From positions 1 to 64,000 of the forward strand of contig CANKYF010000016.1 of assembly GCA_947487895.1 (NCBI GenBank): DNA of 64,000 bases, read 5' to 3'. Shown here piece after piece: positions 34,493 through 43,210 of this stretch. The position numbers were made by a program, and so were the translations under genes. Under the pieces are notes generated by a model that worked only from the letters and a program-made list of their open reading frames with translations, was not told the DNA's origin and did no database searches. Within the stretch, counting starts at the first letter, position 1. Every line of letters starts with the position of its first letter. Source of the DNA: an uncultured Flavobacteriaceae bacterium (lineage in GTDB: Bacteria; Bacteroidota; Bacteroidia; Flavobacteriales; Flavobacteriaceae).

Positions 34493-35373
34493 AATTCTGG
34501 AAAAAATATTCTTTTTTGGTATTTAGGATGCATATATTTTACCCACTCACTACCCCCAGTAGCTTCAGCAGTTTTGCCTCCAATCTTTAAATAATGATTA
34601 GCAGTATTGTAATGAGCCATAACCCATTTAACATTTACTGTATAATCATAATGACGCATTGCCTTAATCAATTCTTTATTATCCTGAATTGTTTTAGGCA
34701 GACTCTTAAATTTAGACCAAAGATTATTTTTTCTATAAAATTTGCTAAATCTAAGAAACTCTTCTTTATATCTTTCTTCAAAAACTGTTAAAGTATAGGT
34801 TTTTTTTCCTGTTTTAAAGTCTTTTCCAGCTGCTTGCCAATATAAATACTCAAAAGCCTCATCATAAGAAGCTTCTTTATTAAATGATTCTCTAAATCTT
34901 TTATCTATTAGATTTATAAGTTCTGTTGAAGCAAATTCTATTTTTCTGTATTGGGCACTTTGAAATCCACTAGCTGGAATTAACGTTTGCCTAAATTGAT
35001 TATATTGTTCTATACTCATACCATCTTTCATAATACTGAAGGATGATGTAAGTACATCAAAATAACGACTTATACGCATTATTTTATCTGTAAAAACAGT
35101 ACCATCAATAGACTCACTTTTAGCTACTTGATCTATTTCAGAAAGAATCATTTTGAACAAAAGCTCTGTAACCTGATGGTACATGATAAACACCATCTCA
35201 TCTGGAAAATCTGTTCTAGGTAATTGTAAATTTAGTAATGCGTCTGTATGAATGTAATCCCAATAAGTGATGGGTTTACTATGTAGAAGTCCTTCTAAAT
35301 GATCTTCTAAATCTTGATCTATTGCTTGGTATTTCTCATTAAGTTGGTTAGTAATGTCTTTATCTAAACCCAT
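34450..35373 (-). CDS. Tryptophan 2,3-dioxygenase family protein
   Basis: A 307-residue haem dioxygenase-like protein that in its family opens the indole ring of tryptophan to N-formylkynurenine. The N-terminal part shows ITYWDYIHTDALLNLQ and FIMYHQVTELLFKMIL, the latter including the conserved active-site histidine; SASFQS-like SGFQSAQYRKIE is also present. It differs from standard KynA at several places, so function is likely but not certain. It overlaps the preceding DUF3108 gene by one base and the following M23 gene by 43 bp. No other kynurenine-pathway gene lies here. Confidence 0.85.
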   Translation of the reverse strand: MGLDKDITNQLNEKYQAIDQDLEDHLEGLLHSKPITYWDYIHTDALLNLQLPRTDFPDEMVFIMYHQVTELLFKMILSEIDQVAKSESIDGTVFTDKIMRISRYFDVLTSSFSIMKDGMSIEQYNQFRQTLIPASGFQSAQYRKIEFASTELINLIDKRFRESFNKEASYDEAFEYLYWQAAGKDFKTGKKTYTLTVFEERYKEEFLRFSKFYRKNNLWSKFKSLPKTIQDNKELIKAMRHYDYTVNVKWVMAHYNTANHYLKIGGKTAEATGGSEWVKYMHPKYQKRIFFPELWTKKEIEDWGTNI

Positions 35374-36152
35374 TAATTTTTAACTACTATTTGAAAAGGA
35401 TGTTTTAGCCCTTTAAAAGCGTCTAAATCTGCTCTTAAAGATCCCACAGCTAAATCTGCTTTGATACGCAAAGGTACTTTATTTTTATCTTTTGAAACCC
35501 ATAGTGTTAAACTTTCTTCTTCTTTAAACACACGCCCCGCCATTACATATGGTCTAAATTTTAAAGATTCTACTTTACCAAAATCTGTATTTATTACTTC
35601 TTCGCCTAAATATTTAAGTTTAAAACCATAATTTTCTTTATCAAAAAACATATCTATTCTAACCTCATCACCAATTTTTAAACCATCTGTATGTAAATTA
35701 TCTCTTAAATAATAAAAAGTAGATACCATATCTTGAATATTAGGTCTGGTATCAATCACAGATTTTTCATTATGTTTTTTATCATTCACATAAGCCTTAT
35801 TGTTGGCTTGGTCAAAATCTATTTCAATGTTTTTAGTATACCCACCTTCATTAATATTTCTAATAAACTTATACGGCATTAAGGTACTTTTATCAAAATA
35901 GCTTTCGTATTGGTCTTCTACCTTAAAAAACCATTTAATCATACCAGTAGTCCAACCTTTTCCAACCACATGATACACATCTTTGTCTCCTAATTTGGTA
36001 TCTGTAACTGTTAGGGTTGCATTTCCTGCTTTTAAAAAGTTACTATAACTCATTTTGAATTGGAACCATTCACCATCTCCAAATGAAGGTTCTTGTGAAA
36101 AGGACATCTGAAATGCCCCTATTGCGAATAATATAAGTAGTAGTTTTTTCAT
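35373..36152 (-). CDS. DUF3108 periplasmic protein
   Basis: A 259-residue exported protein with signal peptide MKKLLLILFAIGAFQMSFSQ. The DUF3108 body is beta-rich: GEWFQFKMSYSNF, GWTTGMIKWFFKVED, YESYFDKSTLMPYKFIRNI, DMVSTFYYLRD and LTLWVSKDKNKVPL. Family members are thought to handle lipophilic envelope compounds, but the role is unknown. It is first in the operon DUF3108-TDO-M23-pgi, with a -7 box at 36229. Confidence 0.88.
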   Translation of the reverse strand: MKKLLLILFAIGAFQMSFSQEPSFGDGEWFQFKMSYSNFLKAGNATLTVTDTKLGDKDVYHVVGKGWTTGMIKWFFKVEDQYESYFDKSTLMPYKFIRNINEGGYTKNIEIDFDQANNKAYVNDKKHNEKSVIDTRPNIQDMVSTFYYLRDNLHTDGLKIGDEVRIDMFFDKENYGFKLKYLGEEVINTDFGKVESLKFRPYVMAGRVFKEEESLTLWVSKDKNKVPLRIKADLAVGSLRADLDAFKGLKHPFQIVVKN

Positions 36153-36228
36153 CTTGTCTTGGGTTATGTAATTAACTTCTTTAGCACATTTTTTATTGCC
36201 TTTTCTATAGAAATTACAATTACTATTC

Positions 36229-36236
36229 CAAAAATA
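36229..36236 (-). promoter_or_regulatory. -7 box of the DUF3108-TDO-M23-pgi operon
   Basis: Minus strand TATTTTTG matches TAnnTTTG and predicts a leader of about 70 nt. A near-palindrome TAACAAAaaTTTGTTA lies about 40 bp further upstream. Confidence 0.5.
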
Positions 36237-36295
36237 TAAAAAAAGTTCTTACAGCTTTTATTAATAAGAAGTTCTTAACAAAAATTTGTTACACT

Positions 36296-36325
36296 ACAAA
36301 AGCCACCTTTCTTGATGGCTTTTGT
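36296..36325 (-). terminator. Terminator of hppD
   Basis: Perfect 10-bp arms (36296-36305 and 36316-36325) have a 10-nt loop, 26 bp after the hppD stop. Confidence 0.8.
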
Positions 36326-36350
36326 TGATAAATACTGCTTTTTAATGCTT

Positions 36351-37511
36351 CTAGAGCGTTCCTCTTTTGGCTTGTTCTCTTTCTATTGACTCAAATAGTG
36401 CTTTAAAATTTCCAGCTCCAAAACCTCGCGCTCCCATACGTTGAATAATTTCAAAAAATAACGTTGGTCTATCTTCAACTGGCTTTGTAAATATTTGAAG
36501 TAAGTAGCCTTCTTCATCGGCATCTATCATTATCCCTAGCTTTTTAAGAGTTTCTATATCTTCTCTTAATTCATGATTATGCTCTAATAGTCGTTTTGGA
36601 ACTGCTTCATAATAAGTATCCGGTGGTGTAGATAAAAATTCAACTCCTCTTAGTCTCATACCTTCAACTGTTTTTACAATATCATCTGTTGCAACTGCAA
36701 TATGTTGTACACCTGCTCCTTCATAAAAATCTAAATATTCTTCAATTTGAGATCTTTTTTTACCTTCGGCAGGTTCATTTATTGGAAATTTTATACGCCC
36801 ATTACCATTACTCATTACTTTACTCATTAAAGCAGAATACTCTGTGTGTATCTGTTTATCATCAAAAGACAAAAAGTTCTCAAACCCCATAACATCTTCA
36901 TACCACTTTACCCAAGTATTCATTTGTCCCCAACCTACATTGCCTACCATGTGATCTACATATTTTAAACCTAGTGGTTCTGGATTATAATCTGACTCCC
37001 ATTCCACAAAATCTGGCATAAATACACCATTGTAATTTTTGCGTTCTACAAACATGTGTACTGTTTCCCCGTAAGTATAAATACCTGACTTTACAATTTC
37101 ACCATGTTGATCCATTTCTACCACCGGCTCTAAATAAGATTTAGCGCCTCTTTTTGTGGTTTCGTCATAGGCTTTTTTAGCATCTTCTACCCAAAGCGCA
37201 ATAACCTTCACCCCATCGCCATGTTTTACAATATGGTTATTAATAGGGTTTTTAGAGTTTAGAGGTGTTGTTAACACCAAACGTATTTTATCTTGTTTTA
37301 ACACATACGAAACGGTATCTACACTACCTGTTTCTAAACCCTTGTAGGCATAAGATTGAAATCCAAATGCTGTTTTATAAAAATGTGCTGCTTGTTTTGC
37401 ATTACCTACATAGAATTCTACATAGTCTGTTCCTAAAAGTGGCAGAAAATCTTGTGCCCCTTCAAATATTTTTTCTAAACCGTAGTTTACTGATTCTATA
37501 TCTTTATTCAT
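36351..37511 (-). CDS. hppD: 4-hydroxyphenylpyruvate dioxygenase
   Basis: A 386-residue Fe(II) enzyme that converts 4-hydroxyphenylpyruvate to homogentisate in tyrosine breakdown. Two vicinal-oxygen-chelate domains are visible. The iron ligands fall in KYVDHMVGNV (His), GVQHIAVATDDI (His) and TLFFEIIQRMG (Glu). The C-terminal GFGAGNFKALFESIEREQ is the family lid region. Length is typical. hmgA, the next enzyme, lies upstream on the same strand with a 146-bp gap of repeats. The 17 bp before its start codon's last 5 bases match the leader of the DUF59 gene. Confidence 0.96.
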   Translation of the reverse strand: MNKDIESVNYGLEKIFEGAQDFLPLLGTDYVEFYVGNAKQAAHFYKTAFGFQSYAYKGLETGSVDTVSYVLKQDKIRLVLTTPLNSKNPINNHIVKHGDGVKVIALWVEDAKKAYDETTKRGAKSYLEPVVEMDQHGEIVKSGIYTYGETVHMFVERKNYNGVFMPDFVEWESDYNPEPLGLKYVDHMVGNVGWGQMNTWVKWYEDVMGFENFLSFDDKQIHTEYSALMSKVMSNGNGRIKFPINEPAEGKKRSQIEEYLDFYEGAGVQHIAVATDDIVKTVEGMRLRGVEFLSTPPDTYYEAVPKRLLEHNHELREDIETLKKLGIMIDADEEGYLLQIFTKPVEDRPTLFFEIIQRMGARGFGAGNFKALFESIEREQAKRGTL

Positions 37512-37516
37512 GATTT

Positions 37517-37533
37517 TAATGTTTAATCGTTTA
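37517..37533 (-). repeat. 17-bp leader identical to that of the DUF59 gene
   Basis: On the minus strand it reads TAAACGATTAAACATTA, 5 bp before the hppD ATG. The same sequence lies 5 bp before the ATG at 16897. See the corresponding finding. Confidence 0.7.
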
Positions 37534-37585
37534 GTTATTTAGACTAATTATAGTCAACATTGGAGTCGTTTGTTGAACTTTTTCT

Positions 37586-37612
37586 AAGATGCTGAAACAT
37601 GTTCAGCATGAC
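37586..37612. repeat. Short hairpin repeat
   Basis: ATGCTGAA and TTCAGCAT arms surround a 5-nt loop. It is related to the TTCTGAA...TTCAGAATGAC part of the repeat at 15255-15407 and lies in the hppD-hmgA gap. Confidence 0.6.
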
Positions 37613-37635
37613 TAGCAAAAAGCAACTACTTAAAA

Positions 37636-37652
37636 CAGGAAATAGCTCCTGA
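37636..37652. repeat. Truncated copy of the sufD-sufS repeat
   Basis: The reverse complement, TCAGGAGCTATTTCCTG, matches 13941-13957 at 16 of 17 bases. CAGGA and TCCTG ends can pair, so it may act as a weak terminator just after hmgA. Confidence 0.6.
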
Positions 37653-37657
37653 AAAAT

Positions 37658-38815
37658 TTATTCTAACCAAGATTTATGGTAATCTTCATCGGATATTTTC
37701 ATAGCTTCTTCTGTTACCTTAAGTGGTTTAAAAGTATCTACCATAACTGCTAATTCTTGGGTATCTACCTTTCCTATACTTCGTTCTGTTGCCCCTGGAT
37801 GAGGACCATGAGGAATACCTGCTGGATGTAAAGAAATATGACCTGCTTCTACATCATTCCTACTCATAAAATCACCATCTACATAATACAACACCTCATC
37901 TGAATCTATATTACTATGATTATAAGGTGCTGGTATTGACTGCGGGTGATAATCATACATTCGTGGCACAAAACTGCACACTACAAACGCATCTGTTTCA
38001 AAGGTTTGATGTACTGGTGGCGGTTGATGAATTCTACCTGTTATCGGTTCAAAATCGTGAATCGAAAAAGCGTAAGGATAATTATAGCCATCATAACCAA
38101 TCACATCAAAAGGATGGGAGGCGTAAACCATTTCTATAATATCACCTTGCTTCTTTACTTTTATTAAAAAGTCTCCATTCTGATTATATGTTTCTAATTC
38201 TTGAGGTCTTCTTATATCACGTTCACAAAAAGGTGAATGTTCTAATAATTGCCCAAACCAATTTCTATACCGTTTAGGCGTGTAAATTGGCCTATGAGAT
38301 TCTACAATAAAGAGCCTATTGTCTTCTGTATCAAAATCTATTTTATAAATAACACCTCGTGGCACTAGCAGATAATCTCCGTACTTAAAATCAAGATTTC
38401 CCAACATGGTTCTTAATTTTCCTGTTCCTTTGTGGATAAAAATTAATTCATCTGCATCTGTGTTTTTATAAAAATAATCTTTGGTAGATTGTTTGGGTGC
38501 CGAAAGTACTATGGCACAATCGTTATTTACTAAAACTGTTTTCCGGCTTTCTAAAAAATCGTTTTCCGGTTTTACTTGAAACCCTTTAAAACGATATGAT
38601 TTTATATTGTTTTCTAATGTGATTTTTGGCTTTACACTATATTGTTTTTTAATTTCTTTTACCTGTGTTGGTCTTTGTTCGTGGTAACTGTTAGTTGACA
38701 TACCATCAAAACCTATGGTGCCAAACAATTGTTCATAATACAGGCTACCATCTGGTTTCCTAAATTGAATATGGCGTTTATGTGGAATATTTCCTAGTTT
38801 GTGATAAAAAGGCAT
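37658..38815 (-). CDS. hmgA: Homogentisate 1,2-dioxygenase
   Basis: A 385-residue enzyme that opens the ring of homogentisate to maleylacetoacetate. It is shorter than the ~430-residue proteobacterial and animal enzymes, as in many Bacteroidota. Visible features are ELIFIHKGTGKLRTMLG, GDYLLVPRGVIYKID, and the C-terminal iron-site region with SEVLYYVDG-like DEVLYYVDGDF and HPAGIPHGPHPG. With hppD it forms a tyrosine-degradation pair; maleylacetoacetate isomerase and fumarylacetoacetase are not in the window. I found no clear promoter box upstream. Confidence 0.92.
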   Translation of the reverse strand: MPFYHKLGNIPHKRHIQFRKPDGSLYYEQLFGTIGFDGMSTNSYHEQRPTQVKEIKKQYSVKPKITLENNIKSYRFKGFQVKPENDFLESRKTVLVNNDCAIVLSAPKQSTKDYFYKNTDADELIFIHKGTGKLRTMLGNLDFKYGDYLLVPRGVIYKIDFDTEDNRLFIVESHRPIYTPKRYRNWFGQLLEHSPFCERDIRRPQELETYNQNGDFLIKVKKQGDIIEMVYASHPFDVIGYDGYNYPYAFSIHDFEPITGRIHQPPPVHQTFETDAFVVCSFVPRMYDYHPQSIPAPYNHSNIDSDEVLYYVDGDFMSRNDVEAGHISLHPAGIPHGPHPGATERSIGKVDTQELAVMVDTFKPLKVTEEAMKISDEDYHKSWLE

Positions 38816-39064
38816 TTTTGTACTAATATTAAAGATTAAAAATATAAGTTTTATAGCTATACAGCTCTACCTATCAGCTATATAAATATACAAAAACGCA
38901 GCCTATTCAGGATTTCTCTTGATAAGATAATGTAAATGAAGTAATAAGTCTTTCCAGAATAATTTCATCAGGATAAATATACAATAAATTAAAAACTTGC
39001 ATTATTTAATGTTTTTGTTATATTTAATGTAATTCTCACTTCTATATAACTATAACTTATAGCA

Positions 39065-40519
39065 ATGAATTTTAAAATAGCTTGGTGTTCCCTCTCATTA
39101 ATCTGTTGTTTGTTTTCTTTTTCGCAAAGCAATAATTCAGCATCGTTTGAATATTTTGGCCCTTACAAAGTATTTATAAATGGGAATACTCTTTTAAAAC
39201 CAAAAAAACAAAAATCTGCTTTAGACAACACCCTTAAAAACGAAGATGTAACACTTTACCATGTTGATGCTGATAAAGAGAAAAAAACATTTTCTTCTAG
39301 CTCAACCTCTGTAAATATACCTGAGAATGTAGAAATTGAAAAAGCCATGGTTATTTGGGCTTGTAATTATAATTTGTGTTTTATTGATGAAGAAAAAGGG
39401 AAAAAATTAGACAAAATTCCTTTAGAAAAAAAAGATGAAAATGCTTTAAAATTAAAAATGCCTTTTTATAATGATTATGTCACTATAGAACCTGAAACAT
39501 TGGTTGATAATTCTATGTCTACCTCTATATTTGCGTCAAACTTGTACGACCCTAGTGTTTTTACTTTAGACATCACACAAACACTTAAAAACCAAGATAA
39601 TGTAAATGGCGAATATTGGCTAGCTAATTATAACACTATTCAAGGGCAAACATTTGAAGGCCTTAGTGGTGGCTGGAGTATTTTAATTATATACAAAGAC
39701 CCTAATCTTGAAAACAGCTTAATAAGTGGCTCTATTGGTTATACTGAAATTAGCTCAAACTCTACTGCATTACTTAACTTTCCCAATAAAAAAAATAACG
39801 TTAATACTAAAAACCAAATTCCATTTTCATTATCTATGTTTACTTTGGGGGGAGACCCAAACGAAGGCAACGAACGTTTCTTCTGGTCTAATGATACTTA
39901 TAAAAACGTCCCCATAACCTTTGAAAACAGGGATGAATCTGACTTTTTAAAGAGTGCTATTGATAATTTTGGAGGAAGACAACCAAGACTTAAAAATAAC
40001 TTTGGTGTAGACCTTTTTAATGTTGAAAGCTATATCCCTGCTAATTTTTTTCAAACTAACAATCAAATCCAAATTGGCATTGATTCTGATAATGATTCAG
40101 AAAAAATGCAAGTAATCTACTCTGTTATAGAAATCCCTGTACCCAAAGTCCTAGAGCCTATAAACAATAATGATTTTAATATCGACTCTGCTTCTCAAAA
40201 CCAAATAACTTTTGATAAAGATAGTGATGTAAAAGAAGAAGATGAGTTTGTTATAAGATCATACAAAGTTCCAACAATGGAATCTGGTTATTATCTGGTA
40301 AATGGTGTTTTTGCTAAACAAAGAAATAGGATAAATTGGATAAAGCATCTCAAAAAAATATCTGAATATAGTGTTAACTATTTTCATAACCCTACCAATA
40401 AATATGATTATATATTCTGCCATTACACTAAAGATTTAGTTGAAGCAAAAGTAAAAGTCGCAGATATGAGGAAAAAAGGTGATTTTGAAGAAAGCTGGAT
40501 TTTAGAGGTTACAAAATAA
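39065..40519 (+). CDS. Secreted protein with SPOR-like C-terminus
   Basis: A 484-residue exported protein with signal peptide ending CLFSFSQ. The large middle part is beta-rich (KAMVIWACNYNLCF; EGLSGGWSILIIYKDP) and resembles surface-adhesion domains often found in flavobacterial secreted proteins. The last ~80 residues (ESGYYLVNGVFAKQRN; NKYDYIFCHYTKDLVEAKVKV; ESWILEV) look like the SPOR-like module at the end of flavobacterial OmpA-type and gliding-associated proteins. No enzyme motif. It stands alone, 3 bp from the convergent patatin gene. Function unknown; a wall- or envelope-associated role is inferred. Confidence 0.6.
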   Translation: MNFKIAWCSLSLICCLFSFSQSNNSASFEYFGPYKVFINGNTLLKPKKQKSALDNTLKNEDVTLYHVDADKEKKTFSSSSTSVNIPENVEIEKAMVIWACNYNLCFIDEEKGKKLDKIPLEKKDENALKLKMPFYNDYVTIEPETLVDNSMSTSIFASNLYDPSVFTLDITQTLKNQDNVNGEYWLANYNTIQGQTFEGLSGGWSILIIYKDPNLENSLISGSIGYTEISSNSTALLNFPNKKNNVNTKNQIPFSLSMFTLGGDPNEGNERFFWSNDTYKNVPITFENRDESDFLKSAIDNFGGRQPRLKNNFGVDLFNVESYIPANFFQTNNQIQIGIDSDNDSEKMQVIYSVIEIPVPKVLEPINNNDFNIDSASQNQITFDKDSDVKEEDEFVIRSYKVPTMESGYYLVNGVFAKQRNRINWIKHLKKISEYSVNYFHNPTNKYDYIFCHYTKDLVEAKVKVADMRKKGDFEESWILEVTK

Positions 40520-40522
40520 GTT

Positions 40523-42760
40523 TTAAAACCAAAACCCTAGTGTAAAATACCAAATACCCTTTTTTCGTTCTGGTGAATAACTGTACTTAGCTTGAATTGG
40601 CCCAACAAACGTATCTATGGCATACCCTAAAGCGTAACCTCTATGATCTGGTAAAGAAAGCCATTCTCCCGTTTCAAAAATATCATCATTAATATTTGTC
40701 CAATTCGCTTCAAATGTAAGATGTTGTTTTTTAAACAGTTCATAGTCTAATCCTGCATAAGCTAACAAATAACTATTACCTGTAAGAGAAATAAAATCAT
40801 GCCCTAAAAAAGGGATAAAATTGTTTATTAAGTCATTACCATAACCGCCTAGAGCAAAATCTAAAGTTTGTGTAGATTTATCTCCTAATTTAAATCCTCC
40901 ACTGGCTTTTAAATTCAGAGCTAATTTATTCGACAAGCTCATCGCATATCCCAAATCTGCTTTAGTAATAGAAAACCCATCGAATTCTTTATTAAAATCT
41001 GAAGCAAACAAATACCAATGTATATCACCATTAAAATAGACGCCTTTTTTAGGGAAATATTTATCATCATAGGTATCTAGTTTTAAATTTCCGAAAAGAC
41101 TAAAATAATCTGTGTTTTCAAATAGAAAATCTTCATCTTCATCACCAGTGGCTAAAGTTTCAGAACTAATTTCTAACCGTTTGTGTTCAGCCCCTAAGCT
41201 AAGTGCAAAATCTTTTCTAAATAATGTCTGTAAATAAAACTGATTGGTCTGGTCTTGTAATTCAATATCTATTTTATTTAAACCTGTTGCATCAATTTCA
41301 GATTCATTCAATAATAATTGCGCATTTATATTTCTATGAAATTCGTTATATCTAGATCGTAAACCAATACTCCAATAAAATCCTTTATCTATTAAATACT
41401 CAAAATTATACCGTACATTATCTCCTAAAACTATATCTAAAGATGCAATATCATTATTAAAGAATAACTGTTTTTTAGTTGCATTTACCAGTGCTCCACT
41501 TTTATACAAACCATCATAATGCAAACCAAATTTTAAAAAAGCACTAGTTTTTGCTTCCTTTAAATTAGTGTGAAAATCATAACCCTCTTTATCTTTTGAT
41601 GTTTTTAACCTGTATTCTAAAGCATCAAAATTGTTTGTAGCAACTAAACTATTTACCCCTTTGGCAAATCTTTCATAACTAATTTTTTCGTCTTTCTTAA
41701 GCTTTAATTTTCCTAAAACATAAGATCTTGTATATCTACTTAGTCCTTCAAAATTAATATCACTAATAGAAATACTGTCTTTAATAATTGGTTTAGTTAT
41801 ATACTCTGAAGTTCTTTTTGTTAATCTTTTTAACTGACTCAATCTTTCAATTCCGGCTAATTCTCCTAAGTCTATTAATTCATTAACAGCATCAAAAGAC
41901 ACTAAGTTATAGTTAGATATATCTGGTTTTATATAGATGTCTGTCTTTTTAGACTTCACCCCCATATCTTTTATGGTTCTAAAATTGTTGATTTGCAGAA
42001 GTACATCTGGCGCTGAAGTCAACTCAGTTCTATCCATAAGGCTATCTTGCACATCAATCCCAATAATAATATCCATACCCTTGGCTCTCAATTCATCTAT
42101 AGGGTAATTATTTACAACACCTCCATCTATTAAAATTTGATTATTTATTTCTACAGGCTGAAACAGACTAGGCAAAGCACCACTAGCCATAACGCTTTGG
42201 GTGAGATTTCCTTTTTCTAACATCACTTGCTTACCCGTTTCAATATTTGTTGCAATACAGAAAAACGGAATAGGTAATTTGCTAAAATCCTCAATTTCAT
42301 TTACATGAAGCTGTAACTTCAAAAGCATATTATATGCATTATGACCTCTAGATAAAGCTGATGGTAGTTGCACCTTAAAATTATCGAAAGGTAATTTTAC
42401 CACATACTTTTCTTCATCATTACGTTCAAAAAAACCTTTAGAGGCACGTGGTAGATTGTCTGTTATAATACTTTCAAAATCTGCAATTTTAAAAATAGAG
42501 TCTAATTCTTCACCTGAATATCCAGATGCATATAAAGACCCAATAATGGCTCCCATACTTGTGCCTGCAACATAATCTACTTTAACTCCTAAACTATCAA
42601 TCACTTTTAGAGCACCAATATGTGCTAAACCTTTGGCACCTCCTCCACTTAATACCAAACCTACTTTTTGGTCATTTTTATCAAACGAGTTATTTTGCGC
42701 TTTCGCGGAAGTGAAAACGAGGAATAATAGGAGTGATATGGTAATTGTTTTTTGTTTCAC
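40523..42760 (-). CDS. Patatin-like phospholipase with outer-membrane barrel
   Basis: A 745-residue exported protein of the PlpD-like type. The signal peptide ends TSAKAQ. The patatin domain has the oxyanion loop GGGAKG (39-44), the nucleophile Ser68 in GTSMG, and the catalytic DGGVVNNYP. A POTRA-like segment follows (about residues 320-400) and then a 16-strand Omp85-type barrel ending LGFWF. It should be a serine lipase displayed or released at the cell surface. The start is GTG at 42760, overlapping the upstream lipoprotein stop (GTGA). Confidence 0.9.
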   Translation of the reverse strand: MKQKTITISLLLFLVFTSAKAQNNSFDKNDQKVGLVLSGGGAKGLAHIGALKVIDSLGVKVDYVAGTSMGAIIGSLYASGYSGEELDSIFKIADFESIITDNLPRASKGFFERNDEEKYVVKLPFDNFKVQLPSALSRGHNAYNMLLKLQLHVNEIEDFSKLPIPFFCIATNIETGKQVMLEKGNLTQSVMASGALPSLFQPVEINNQILIDGGVVNNYPIDELRAKGMDIIIGIDVQDSLMDRTELTSAPDVLLQINNFRTIKDMGVKSKKTDIYIKPDISNYNLVSFDAVNELIDLGELAGIERLSQLKRLTKRTSEYITKPIIKDSISISDINFEGLSRYTRSYVLGKLKLKKDEKISYERFAKGVNSLVATNNFDALEYRLKTSKDKEGYDFHTNLKEAKTSAFLKFGLHYDGLYKSGALVNATKKQLFFNNDIASLDIVLGDNVRYNFEYLIDKGFYWSIGLRSRYNEFHRNINAQLLLNESEIDATGLNKIDIELQDQTNQFYLQTLFRKDFALSLGAEHKRLEISSETLATGDEDEDFLFENTDYFSLFGNLKLDTYDDKYFPKKGVYFNGDIHWYLFASDFNKEFDGFSITKADLGYAMSLSNKLALNLKASGGFKLGDKSTQTLDFALGGYGNDLINNFIPFLGHDFISLTGNSYLLAYAGLDYELFKKQHLTFEANWTNINDDIFETGEWLSLPDHRGYALGYAIDTFVGPIQAKYSYSPERKKGIWYFTLGFWF

Positions 42761-43203
42761 TTCTTTAAGAATAATAGTCTTTCTCCAGTATCAGGATCTG
42801 AAAAGAAATACCATAACTGATAATTTTCTCCTTTTTTATAAACTTCTAAGTTTTTAAACATTTTATCATTAAAACTTAATTCTATTTGTACAGACCTATT
42901 TTGATTGATTATTTTCCAGTTTCCTTTCGATACTTCATTCTCTATTACATTATTGAACAAATCATAAGATGAATTTAATTCAAAAGTACTATCAGGATTA
43001 AAGATTATGGTAATACTATCTTTTTTTATACTTGATAAATATTTATACGAATGATAATCAATTCCCCAATTTCCGGTAATTGCCTTTGGAGATACATTTA
43101 TATCTTTGGTTTTTACATTTCTGTCTATTGAACCAAATCCATTACAAGAAACTAACAACATTATTTTAAGAGAAAGAATAAGTCTTAAAGCTCTTTTCAT
43201 CAT
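42757..43203 (-). CDS. Small lipoprotein in uvrC operon
   Basis: A 148-residue lipoprotein. I start at ATG 43203 (MMKRALRL), 8 bp after uvrC ends; the longer frame to 43269 would overlap uvrC and lacks a normal signal. The lipobox is LLVSC. The mature part resembles a small lipocalin-like beta domain (AITGNWGIDYHSYKYL; GNWKIINQNRSVQIELSF; YQLWYFFSDPDTGERLLF). No family assigned. It overlaps the patatin gene by 4 bp. Confidence 0.65.
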   Translation of the reverse strand: MMKRALRLILSLKIMLLVSCNGFGSIDRNVKTKDINVSPKAITGNWGIDYHSYKYLSSIKKDSITIIFNPDSTFELNSSYDLFNNVIENEVSKGNWKIINQNRSVQIELSFNDKMFKNLEVYKKGENYQLWYFFSDPDTGERLLFLKK

Positions 43204-43210
43204 TAAATAA

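Noticed and set aside
34450-35373. TDO as the supplier of kynurenine for the MbnP copper site
   Set aside because: The MbnP kynurenine is made in place on the protein by MbnH, and the loci are 25 kb apart.
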